Source: Arcobacter_B sp049472135 (lineage in GTDB: Bacteria; Campylobacterota; Campylobacteria; Campylobacterales; Arcobacteraceae). From it: a stretch of 64,000 nt of DNA. Each line of letters opens with the position of its first letter. Position 1 is the stretch's first letter. Shown here piece by piece: positions 25,729-33,119 of this stretch. The stretch lies in NCBI RefSeq assembly GCF_049472135.1, contig NZ_JBMOVV010000007.1, positions 1-64,000 on the forward strand, written 5' to 3'. A program made the translations under genes and the position numbers. The notes below the pieces were generated by a model. The model ran no database searches and was not told the DNA's origin. It saw only the letters and a list, made by a program, of their open reading frames with translations.

Positions 25729-26907
25729 ATGGCTTACCAACCACAGTTTAAAGTTAAAGCTACATATATGAGAGGTGGTACTTCAAAAGGTACTTTCTTT
25801 AATATTGCCGATTTACCAAAAGAGGCTCAAGAAGATTCAAGAAAAAGAGATAAATTACTTCAAAGAATCGTTGGTTCTCCTGATGTTTATAAAAAACAAA
25901 TGGATGGAATGGGTGGAGCTTCTTCATCTACTTCTAAAGCTATTTTAGTAGGAAAATCTGATGTTCCAAATCATGATGTAGATTACTACTTCTGTCAAGT
26001 TGCAATTGACAAAGATTTTGTTGATATGAGTGGAAACTGTGGAAACCTAAGCTCAGCTGTTGGACCTTTTGCTATTCATGAAGGTTTAGTTGATAATGTT
26101 CCCCAAAATGGAGTTTGTTGTGTAAGAATTTGGCAAGCAAACATCAAAAAAACTATTCTTTGTTATGTAACAATGGAAAATGGAATGGTTAAAGAAATGG
26201 GTGATTACGAAATTGACGGTGTTGCTTTCCCTGCTGAAGAAATTGTTTTAGAATTCGTTGAGCCAGTTGACCCAAGTGAAGAGTTATTCCCAACTGGAAA
26301 CCTTGTAGATGATTTAGAAGTTGAAGGAGTAGGAACTCTTAAAGCTACTATGATTACAGCTGGTATTCCAACTGTATTTGTAAATGCTGAAGAGATTGGA
26401 TACAAAGGAACTGAGCTACAAGGTGACATCAATTCTGATACTGAAGCTTTAGAGAAATTTGAAAAAATCAGAATTGCAGGTGCTTTAAAAATGGGTGTTA
26501 TGAAAAGTGCAGAAGATGCATTAACTCAACAGCACACTCCTAAAATTGCATTTGTTTCTCCTGCACAAGACTTTATTACTTCTTCAGGAAAAGAAGTAAA
26601 AGCGAACGAGATGGACTTACATGTAAGAGCATTATCTATGCAACAATTACACCATGCTATGATGGGAACAGCTTCAGTTGCTATTGGTGTTGCAGGTTCT
26701 ATTCCAGGAACTTTAGTTAACTTAGCTGCTGGTGGTGGAGAGAGAGATACTGTAACATTTGGACACCCAAGTGGTGCTATCAAAGTTGGTGCAACTATTT
26801 CTAAAGATGGTGATAAATATGTAGTTGAAAAAGCTTCTATGAGTAGAAGTGCAAGAATTATCATGGATGGTAATGTTCATGTTCCAGCTGGAACAATGGA
26901 TATATAA
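25729..26907 (+). CDS. prpF: 2-methylaconitate cis-trans isomerase (AcnD partner)
   Basis: The 392-residue protein shows the PrpF blocks KATYMRGGTSKGTFFN, QMDGMGGASSSTSKAILVG, FVDMSGNCGNLSSAVGPFAI and GERDTVTFGHPSGAIKVGA. The family isomerises the 2-methylaconitate released by AcnD so that aconitase can complete the cycle. Last gene of the operon, followed by a strong terminator. Confidence 0.94.
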   Translation: MAYQPQFKVKATYMRGGTSKGTFFNIADLPKEAQEDSRKRDKLLQRIVGSPDVYKKQMDGMGGASSSTSKAILVGKSDVPNHDVDYYFCQVAIDKDFVDMSGNCGNLSSAVGPFAIHEGLVDNVPQNGVCCVRIWQANIKKTILCYVTMENGMVKEMGDYEIDGVAFPAEEIVLEFVEPVDPSEELFPTGNLVDDLEVEGVGTLKATMITAGIPTVFVNAEEIGYKGTELQGDINSDTEALEKFEKIRIAGALKMGVMKSAEDALTQQHTPKIAFVSPAQDFITSSGKEVKANEMDLHVRALSMQQLHHAMMGTASVAIGVAGSIPGTLVNLAAGGGERDTVTFGHPSGAIKVGATISKDGDKYVVEKASMSRSARIIMDGNVHVPAGTMDI

Positions 26908-26926
26908 TCTATTTATATTCTAAAAT

Positions 26927-26966
26927 AAAAAAGGGGGTAAGAAAACTTTCTTACCCCCTTTTTTTA
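26927..26966. terminator. Strong bidirectional terminator prpF / luxQ-like gene
   Basis: GGGGGTAAGAAA (26933-26944) pairs with TTTCTTACCCCC (26947-26958), flanked by AAAAAA on the left and TTTTTTT on the right. Serves both convergent operons. Confidence 0.93.
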
Positions 26967-26982
26967 TATCTATAATATTAGT

Positions 26983-29112
26983 CTAACATTCAAGTGGAAC
27001 TATTATTTTAAACTCTTCACCTTTATAACTATTTCCTTCATATTCATACTCAATAGTTCTATTAGATAAACTTCCTTTAAAATGTTTTTTTATAATCTCA
27101 TTTGACATATAAAGTCCCAAACCTGTACCTTGACTTTGATGTTTTGTAGTAAAGTATGGTTCATAAATTTTCTCAGAAATTTTACTCTCTATTCCACCTG
27201 CATTATCATATATTATAAGTTCTAACTTGCCATCTTTTATACATGAATTAATAAAAACAAATTTACTTAAATCTTTCAAAGAAGCTTTAGATACTAATGC
27301 ATCTTTTGCATTATTTATTATATTTATTACTACTTGCATAAGTTCAAACTTATATCCAACTAACTTAATATGCTCTAAATTCAAAATAAGATTTATATTA
27401 CTTGATTTATATGATGACTCAAAAATCACAAGATTCTCTTTTATTACCTCATCAATGTAAAACTCTTCTACTTCATTATTAGGATTAAAGAAATTCCTAA
27501 ATTTATCAATAATTGAAGATAAATATTCTATATTTTTCAAAAGTTTATCAAGATTCTTTTGGGCTAACTCTTTATTCAATTTATCTAATTGAAGTTGCAT
27601 ATTAATAGATGAGGAGATTACACTCATTACTGTTAAAGGTTGTCTCCATTGATGTGCAATATTACCAATCATTTCTCCCATTGAAGCTAATTTTGATTGT
27701 TGGTAAAGCATTCTTTCTTTTTCTTGATTTTGCTGTTCTAGTAATACTAAATCATTTATATCTGTATGAAAACCAATAAACCTATTTGGTTTATTTTTTG
27801 AGTCATAAAAAAGTTTACCTCTAATCTTTATCCATTTAAAAGAACCATCTTTACATTTAAATCTATATTGTGTCTCAAATAATTCAGATTTTTTTGCTAA
27901 ATGCTTTTTTAATTCAAACAAAGTTTTTTTATAATCTTGTTTATGAATACTTCTTTGCCAAAAACTTTTATATGTGATAATATCATCTGAACTATACCCC
28001 AACATACTCATAAATCTAGGAGAATAAAAGAGTTTTTTATTTTTTAAATCAACATCCCATAAACCATCTTGTACTCCATCAATTGCTCTTGAGTATTGTT
28101 CTTTTACATCTCTTAATTCAGATATTATATCTTCTAATTTATAGGCAAAATCATCAAACTCTAGCACATTTGAGTTTTCATACTTTATATCTTTGCCATC
28201 TTTTACTTTATAAGCATAATTAACTAACTTCTCAAAAGGTTTAATAATAAATCGTGATGATAAATAGTATAAAAATATAAAACAGAATATTACAAAAAGC
28301 ATAAGTAAAAATGCTTGCTGTAATACTGAATCTTTTAACACTTCAAAGGAACTATTTTTCTTTACATATATAACTTGAAGACTCTTTTGATTAAAAATCT
28401 GATAATCAAGTTTTGAATAAATAGTTACATCATCAACAAAAGTATTACTCTTTTTAAATACATCTAAACCTTTATTATTTTTACTATTAGTTGATGCAAC
28501 TAATGTTTTATCAAAATAGATATGAATATCATCAAGTTTTGCTTTTGTTTTTATATGATTAAGTAAACTAAAATTGTCATTAAAAATTTTTGCAGCATAT
28601 ATTTTTGCTTTAACTCTTCCTGTTTTATCATCAATAATACTATCTTTACTTATCATTAAAACAATATTTTCATCATTTAGATTAACTGTAATGATTTTAT
28701 TATCAATAGAAGAATCCATTTTTTTAATCTCATCAATTATCTGTTTTGAATCAAATAATGAAGTACTATAATCATAAAACTCTTTATCAATTTTGAAAAA
28801 AAGTAAATCTACACTATCAACATAAGATAATGTTTCTAACTTATAAGTTATCTCATCACTATTTTGTAAATCAGCAATATCATAAAACTCATCAGTAACT
28901 TTAGAAACTGTATCTTGAAGATTTTTTTGTTCACTCTCTATTATCAATTTTGAAATATTATATGTTTGATTAAAATAGTCTTTAATATTTTTATCAACTA
29001 CTTTTTGCGTATTTAAATATGTGGAAAATAAAACCGCTGTAGTTAAAACAATAAAAAATATTAGTAATAATAAACTATTTATTATTGAAAGTGAAAGTTT
29101 TTTTGTTTTCAT
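26983..29112 (-). CDS. LuxQ-like membrane sensor histidine kinase with PAS domain
   Basis: The 709-residue protein has a first membrane segment at about 10-32 and a periplasmic domain to about residue 275. That domain contains KAKIYAAKIFNDNFSLLNHIKTKAKLDD...LVAST, which lines up with the LuxQ periplasmic fold. A second membrane segment follows, then a PAS domain (VQDGLWDVDLKNKKLFYSPRFMSMLGYS) with a PAC motif (FRFKCKDGSFKWIKIRGK-like). The kinase core has H-box GNIAHQWRQPL, N-box NIINNAKDAL, G1 IYDNAGGI and G2 GTGLGLYMS. Unlike Vibrio LuxQ it has no receiver domain. The ATG shares an A with the luxP stop (TAATG). It probably senses LuxP state; the response partner is not here. Confidence 0.82.
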   Translation of the reverse strand: MKTKKLSLSIINSLLLLIFFIVLTTAVLFSTYLNTQKVVDKNIKDYFNQTYNISKLIIESEQKNLQDTVSKVTDEFYDIADLQNSDEITYKLETLSYVDSVDLLFFKIDKEFYDYSTSLFDSKQIIDEIKKMDSSIDNKIITVNLNDENIVLMISKDSIIDDKTGRVKAKIYAAKIFNDNFSLLNHIKTKAKLDDIHIYFDKTLVASTNSKNNKGLDVFKKSNTFVDDVTIYSKLDYQIFNQKSLQVIYVKKNSSFEVLKDSVLQQAFLLMLFVIFCFIFLYYLSSRFIIKPFEKLVNYAYKVKDGKDIKYENSNVLEFDDFAYKLEDIISELRDVKEQYSRAIDGVQDGLWDVDLKNKKLFYSPRFMSMLGYSSDDIITYKSFWQRSIHKQDYKKTLFELKKHLAKKSELFETQYRFKCKDGSFKWIKIRGKLFYDSKNKPNRFIGFHTDINDLVLLEQQNQEKERMLYQQSKLASMGEMIGNIAHQWRQPLTVMSVISSSINMQLQLDKLNKELAQKNLDKLLKNIEYLSSIIDKFRNFFNPNNEVEEFYIDEVIKENLVIFESSYKSSNINLILNLEHIKLVGYKFELMQVVINIINNAKDALVSKASLKDLSKFVFINSCIKDGKLELIIYDNAGGIESKISEKIYEPYFTTKHQSQGTGLGLYMSNEIIKKHFKGSLSNRTIEYEYEGNSYKGEEFKIIVPLEC

Positions 29113-30203
29113 TACTGTGCTGTGTACCTAAATGCTCTTTGTTTTAATTCATTTAATTTTTGCTCATCTATACCTTTTTCAACTAGTGCAAAATCACCTG
29201 AGAAGATTGTAGGAACTTTTTGAGAATCTCCTTCTAAATCTAGCTTGATAGCTTCTGCCATTGCAACACCATTATCATCATTCATTCTCATTACTGTTAT
29301 ATCCATTAAGCCATCTTGGATTGCTTGAAGTTCACTACTTCCTCCACCCCATCCATTTACTAAAACTTTTCCTATTAGGTTCTTTTCTTTTAAAGCCTCT
29401 ATTACACCTAAGGCAATATCAGTTGAACATGCATATATGAACTTAATATCTTTCTCTTTATTCAATAAATCAAGAGTTGCTAATCTTGCTTTATCTTTAC
29501 TTGTATTAGTAAAATACTCTTGTGTCAGTTTTAGATTTGAGTTTTTTGATACATAATCAATAAACTTTGTACCTCTCATATAACTTACATATCCATTTGC
29601 TGTATATAAAACAGCATACTTACCCTCACCTTTAGTTTTTTTAATATAGTAGTCTGCAAGCATTTGACTTCCAATCATATGATCAAATCCTACATATAAA
29701 AAAGGTTGTTTTTTTTGCCATTTTCTAAGTGGAGTAGTAATATTTTGTAAAATTAATTTTGGCTTTTCTCTACTTATAATTCTTTCAATAAATTTTGCAT
29801 GTTTACTAGCATCTAAAACAAAAACTAAATAATCAGTATTATCTTTAATAGCTTGTAAAAGTAGTTTTGATTGAACTCTTGTTTCAATATGAGGTTTTGT
29901 AAAATGTAGAACTAGCTCATAGTTTAATCCTAGTTCATCAAGTCTTTTTTCAAAAGAGATTTTACTTTTCATCCAATAGTCAGTTAATTGCTTTCCTGGA
30001 TAGACTAAAACAATTTTTACTTTTTTATTCTCTTGTTTGATTTTTACTGCATCTTTTTGAATTACATCAATAAAATCTTTTGTGATTTGCTCTTGATTTG
30101 TAAATTCAATATACTCATCAATATCAAAGTACTTTGAACTTTCTGCATTTAAAAAAGTTATTGTTGCCATTAAAAGAATTAGTTTGATAATGGATTTTTT
30201 CAT
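29112..30203 (-). CDS. luxP: LuxP-type autoinducer-2 binding periplasmic protein
   Basis: The 363-residue protein has a signal peptide (MKKSIIKLILLMATITFLNA) and LuxP sequence along its whole length: IVLVYPGKQLTDYW, LILQNITTPLRKWQ, FLYVGFDHMIGSQ, FIYACSTDIALG, VLVNGWGGGSSELQAIQ and ITVMRMNDDNGVAMAEAIKLDLEG, ending KQRAFRY. The positions that contact AI-2 in Vibrio LuxP are kept: Gln72, Thr74 (Ser in Vibrio), Trp77, Asn154, Arg210, Thr261/Asp262, Trp285 and Arg306. This is stronger than a general sugar-binding match. It is coupled to the LuxQ-like kinase. No luxS lies in the window. Confidence 0.88.
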   Translation of the reverse strand: MKKSIIKLILLMATITFLNAESSKYFDIDEYIEFTNQEQITKDFIDVIQKDAVKIKQENKKVKIVLVYPGKQLTDYWMKSKISFEKRLDELGLNYELVLHFTKPHIETRVQSKLLLQAIKDNTDYLVFVLDASKHAKFIERIISREKPKLILQNITTPLRKWQKKQPFLYVGFDHMIGSQMLADYYIKKTKGEGKYAVLYTANGYVSYMRGTKFIDYVSKNSNLKLTQEYFTNTSKDKARLATLDLLNKEKDIKFIYACSTDIALGVIEALKEKNLIGKVLVNGWGGGSSELQAIQDGLMDITVMRMNDDNGVAMAEAIKLDLEGDSQKVPTIFSGDFALVEKGIDEQKLNELKQRAFRYTAQ

Positions 30204-30216
30204 TGTTTACCCTTGT

Positions 30217-30222
30217 ATTATA
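30217..30222 (-). promoter_or_regulatory. -10 element of luxPQ-like operon
   Basis: On the minus strand GCTTATAAT places TATAAT at 30222-30217, followed by an AAGGG ribosome site and the luxP ATG at 30203, giving a short leader. Confidence 0.55.
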
Positions 30223-30280
30223 AGCTTAAATACAATTATTATACCATAACAAACTAATTGTTTTAATGTTTATTATTGAG

Positions 30281-30823
30281 TTATTTAACCAATTTTGATA
30301 TCTCTTTAAATACAGGATTTTTTGCATTTAGAGTTAATTCAAATAAAATTGATTCGTAAGTTGTAGGAATAACTCCTGCTTGAATTAATCTTTGAATTCC
30401 TACATCAGTATCATTTTGCTTTCTAGAAGTTACACAGTCAGTAACTAGTATAGGTTGAAGACCTGCTTCAAGCAAATCAATACAAGTTTGAAGTACACAT
30501 ACATGTGTTTCAATACCTGCTACAATTACATTTTTTTTACCACTATTTTTTATAGCTTCCATAGTTGGTTCATTTTTACAACATGAAAAAGTTGTTTTTT
30601 CAAAATGTGGGTAATCAAGAACTAACTCTTTTAAAGATGGTATTGTCTCACCTATTCCTTTTTTATATTGTTCATTTACAATAAAAGGAACTTCTAAAAC
30701 CTTTAAACCTTTTATTAATGTTATTAATTTCTTCTCAATATCTTCATGATTAGTTACATGTGGAAATAGTTTCTCTTGTACATCTACTAAACAAAATAGT
30801 GTGTCCTCTACATTAATTCTCAT
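30281..30823 (-). CDS. Isochorismatase-family cysteine hydrolase
   Basis: The 180-residue protein keeps the Asp-Lys-Cys triad of the family: Asp14 in FCLVDVQEKLF, Lys76 in FEKTTFSCC and Cys109 in VAGIETHVCVLQT. Length fits small nicotinamidase-related/YcaC-like hydrolases. Substrate unknown. An AAGGAG site precedes the ATG and a 14-base dyad lies 19 bases upstream, suggesting local control. It is a single gene between the luxP promoter and phnA. Confidence 0.82.
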   Translation of the reverse strand: MRINVEDTLFCLVDVQEKLFPHVTNHEDIEKKLITLIKGLKVLEVPFIVNEQYKKGIGETIPSLKELVLDYPHFEKTTFSCCKNEPTMEAIKNSGKKNVIVAGIETHVCVLQTCIDLLEAGLQPILVTDCVTSRKQNDTDVGIQRLIQAGVIPTTYESILFELTLNAKNPVFKEISKLVK

Positions 30824-30841
30824 ATATCACTCCTTAATATG

Positions 30842-30855
30842 TCATAGGACTATGA
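30842..30855. promoter_or_regulatory. Dyad TCATAG-GA-CTATGA before the isochorismatase-like gene
   Basis: A perfect 6+6 inverted repeat around GA, 18 bases upstream of the start codon. Candidate operator. Confidence 0.35.
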
Positions 30856-30917
30856 TACAAAATAATTATTTAATTTTCTTGGAAAATATTGCTTTTTTGA
30901 AAGTTTTTTGAAGTGTT

Positions 30918-30940
30918 GACAAAAGAGAAACTCTTTTGTC
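30918..30940 (-). terminator. Hairpin after phnA
   Basis: GACAAAAGAG pairs with CTCTTTTGTC around three bases, 12 bases after the phnA stop. The T-run is on the plus-strand side only, so on the minus strand it ends transcription less classically. Confidence 0.55.
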
Positions 30941-30951
30941 TTTTACGCAGA

Positions 30952-31299
30952 TTAAGCTTTTTTAACAAACTCTTGTTTTAATTTAATAGCACCAACACCT
31001 GGGATTTTACAATCAATATTGTGTCCATCATTACCATCAACTAATCTAATACCTTTTACTTTAGTACCAACTTTAATTCCTGATGAGCTACCTTTAACTT
31101 TTAAGTCTTTTATAACTGTAACATCATCACCATCTTGTAAAATAGCACCATTAGCATCTTTTACTACTAATTGATCTTCATCTGCATTTAAAGATGAGTC
31201 TTTTGACCACTCATGAGCACATTCTGGACAAATATATAAATCCATATCTTCGTAAGTATATTCTCCCCCACATTTTGGGCAGTTTGGTAAAGTTTCCAT
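30952..31299 (-). CDS. phnA: PhnA/YjdM family zinc-ribbon protein
   Basis: The 115-residue protein begins with a zinc ribbon (LPNCPKCGGEYTYEDMDLYICPECAHEW) followed by the PhnA domain (VVKDANGAILQDGDDVTVIKDLKVKGSS and GTKVKGIRLVDGNDGHNIDCKI). Full length. Despite the old name, the family has no proven role in phosphonate use, and no phn genes are nearby. Lies 27 bases after hemC. Confidence 0.9.
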   Translation of the reverse strand: METLPNCPKCGGEYTYEDMDLYICPECAHEWSKDSSLNADEDQLVVKDANGAILQDGDDVTVIKDLKVKGSSSGIKVGTKVKGIRLVDGNDGHNIDCKIPGVGAIKLKQEFVKKA

Positions 31300-31326
31300 G
31301 TTTTCCTTTTCTTGTTAAGTTAAGTT

Positions 31327-32268
31327 CTATTTAAATGCTATTTCTTCAGCTTTTTTAAGAAGCTCTTTTGCACCTTTTTCAATAAAACTATTTGCTATAT
31401 TTACACCAATAGTTTCAAAGTTTTCAATAGGCTCTATTACTTCTTCTTCAATTCTTTCACTTGCATCTGGCATTCCAACTATTGCTTGGAATTTTACATT
31501 TTTTCCATCTTCTAAAATAGTAGCTTTTGCTCCAATAGGAACTTGACAACCACCCTCTAAAGTTCTTACAAAACTTCTTTCAATAGTTGATTCTATATAT
31601 GCATTCTCATCATTTAATACAGATAGAAGTTCAATTAGCTCTTTATTATCAAGTGTTTCAATTCCTAAAGTTGCTTGTCCCATTGAAGGAATCATAATAT
31701 CAGTAGAAATAGGAGTAAAGTAGTTTACTTCATCTTCAATTTGAAGTTTTTGTACGCCAGTAGCAGCTAAAATAATAGCATCGTACTCACCAGCTTTTAA
31801 CTTAGCAATTCTAGTATTGATATTTCCTCTTAAATCTTTTAATTCAATATCAGGTCTTAGCATTTTGATTTCCATTCTTCTTCTAAGACTTGTTGTTCCA
31901 ACTACTGCACCTTGTGGTAAAGCTTCGATACTTTCATAATTTTGGCTTAAAAATGCATCTCTTGGATCAAATCTTTTTGTAAGTGCTGCTAATACAAAAC
32001 CTTCTTCAAACTCAACTGGAACATCTTTTAAACTATGAACAGCAATATCTGCCTCTTTATTTAAAAGTGCAATTTCTAACTCTTTTGTAAAAAGACCTTT
32101 CCCACCAATTTTAGCTAATGGCACATCTAAAATCTTATCTGCTTTTGTAGAAAATGTTTTTAACTCAATTTGCATATCTGGATAGTGCTTATTTAGTTCA
32201 GCTTTTATATATTCACTTTGCCATAATGCTAACTTACTCTGTCTTGTTGCGATTACTAATTTTTCCAT
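31327..32268 (-). CDS. hemC: Hydroxymethylbilane synthase (porphobilinogen deaminase)
   Basis: The 313-residue protein starts with IATRQSKLALWQSEYIKAEL and contains SLKDVPVEF, VVGTTSLRRRMEIKMLRPD, DLRGNINTRIAKL and the cofactor-attachment cysteine in RTLEGGCQVPIGA. It polymerises four porphobilinogens into hydroxymethylbilane for haem synthesis. It follows a disulfide-protein gene by two bases and probably belongs to the murI-dnaX-dsb-hemC minus-strand run. Confidence 0.95.
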   Translation of the reverse strand: MEKLVIATRQSKLALWQSEYIKAELNKHYPDMQIELKTFSTKADKILDVPLAKIGGKGLFTKELEIALLNKEADIAVHSLKDVPVEFEEGFVLAALTKRFDPRDAFLSQNYESIEALPQGAVVGTTSLRRRMEIKMLRPDIELKDLRGNINTRIAKLKAGEYDAIILAATGVQKLQIEDEVNYFTPISTDIMIPSMGQATLGIETLDNKELIELLSVLNDENAYIESTIERSFVRTLEGGCQVPIGAKATILEDGKNVKFQAIVGMPDASERIEEEVIEPIENFETIGVNIANSFIEKGAKELLKKAEEIAFK

Positions 32269-32270
32269 AT

Positions 32271-33110
32271 TTACTTCCCTAATGTTTGATATTTTAATTT
32301 TGTATTATCTTTTTGCCCATTGATAAAAATAGTTGGTGTTCCTTGAACCATAACATCATCACCCATTTTAATATCACTTTGAATATCAACTTTTTTTAAC
32401 TCTTCAAGAGTAATATTTGTTTTAAATTCTTTATTAAAAGATTCAAGAATTTTTTTCTCATCAATTGATTTTGAATTAAAATATTTATCCCAATCAATTG
32501 AATAAACTTTTAACTCTAAATCTTTTATATTTTTATGTTTAGCTATTTCCATAATTTTAGATAAAGGTCCTGCTGCAGGGTGAATTCTAAGTAAAGGGAA
32601 ATGATAATAGTATAAAGAAATATTTTTACTATTTTTATTTACATACTCAATTACATCTGGAACATAGTCCATACAAAAAGGACATAAAGGATCTGAGAAA
32701 ATCACAATCTTATCTTTTGCATTATGATTTCCAGCAATTAACTTCTCTTTATTATAATAGTTACTAGTTAATTTTGGAGAAACTTCACTTTTTAAAGATT
32801 TTCCTGTTTTTAAATCAATTAAATCTAAAGATACATACTCTCCATTTGTAAATAAAATATCTTTAACATTTACAACTTTTGTTGAATCTTTAGAAGCTTG
32901 AACTTCTGCTTGTACATTTAATATATATCCATACCAATCTTTTAATGGCATTTGCTTTTTAAAACTAATATCAACATTTAGTACTTCAACATTAGGGTTT
33001 TGAGAAATTCTATTATTCTCAAACTCTATGATTTTTTCATCATTTATATTTGCAAAAAGTAATGTAGTACTTAAACTAACAAAACTTAAAGCCTTTAATA
33101 GTTTTTTCAT
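32271..33110 (-). CDS. Periplasmic thioredoxin-fold disulfide protein (CPFC)
   Basis: The 279-residue protein has a signal peptide (MKKLLKALSFVSLSTTLLFA), an N-terminal domain of about 110 residues and a DsbA/DsbC-type thioredoxin fold with active site CPFC (VIFSDPLCPFCMDYV) and cis-Pro loop VQGTPTIFING. The layout resembles the DsbG/DsbC-like proteins of Helicobacter and Campylobacter. It lies between dnaX and hemC, so its role is general rather than tied to a single client. Confidence 0.83.
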   Translation of the reverse strand: MKKLLKALSFVSLSTTLLFANINDEKIIEFENNRISQNPNVEVLNVDISFKKQMPLKDWYGYILNVQAEVQASKDSTKVVNVKDILFTNGEYVSLDLIDLKTGKSLKSEVSPKLTSNYYNKEKLIAGNHNAKDKIVIFSDPLCPFCMDYVPDVIEYVNKNSKNISLYYYHFPLLRIHPAAGPLSKIMEIAKHKNIKDLELKVYSIDWDKYFNSKSIDEKKILESFNKEFKTNITLEELKKVDIQSDIKMGDDVMVQGTPTIFINGQKDNTKLKYQTLGK

Positions 33111-33119
33111 CTCTCTCCT

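Noticed and set aside
26931..26940. Poly-G tract as a phase-variation switch
   Set aside because: The G5 run is part of a terminator stem after prpF and is not in a coding sequence or promoter.
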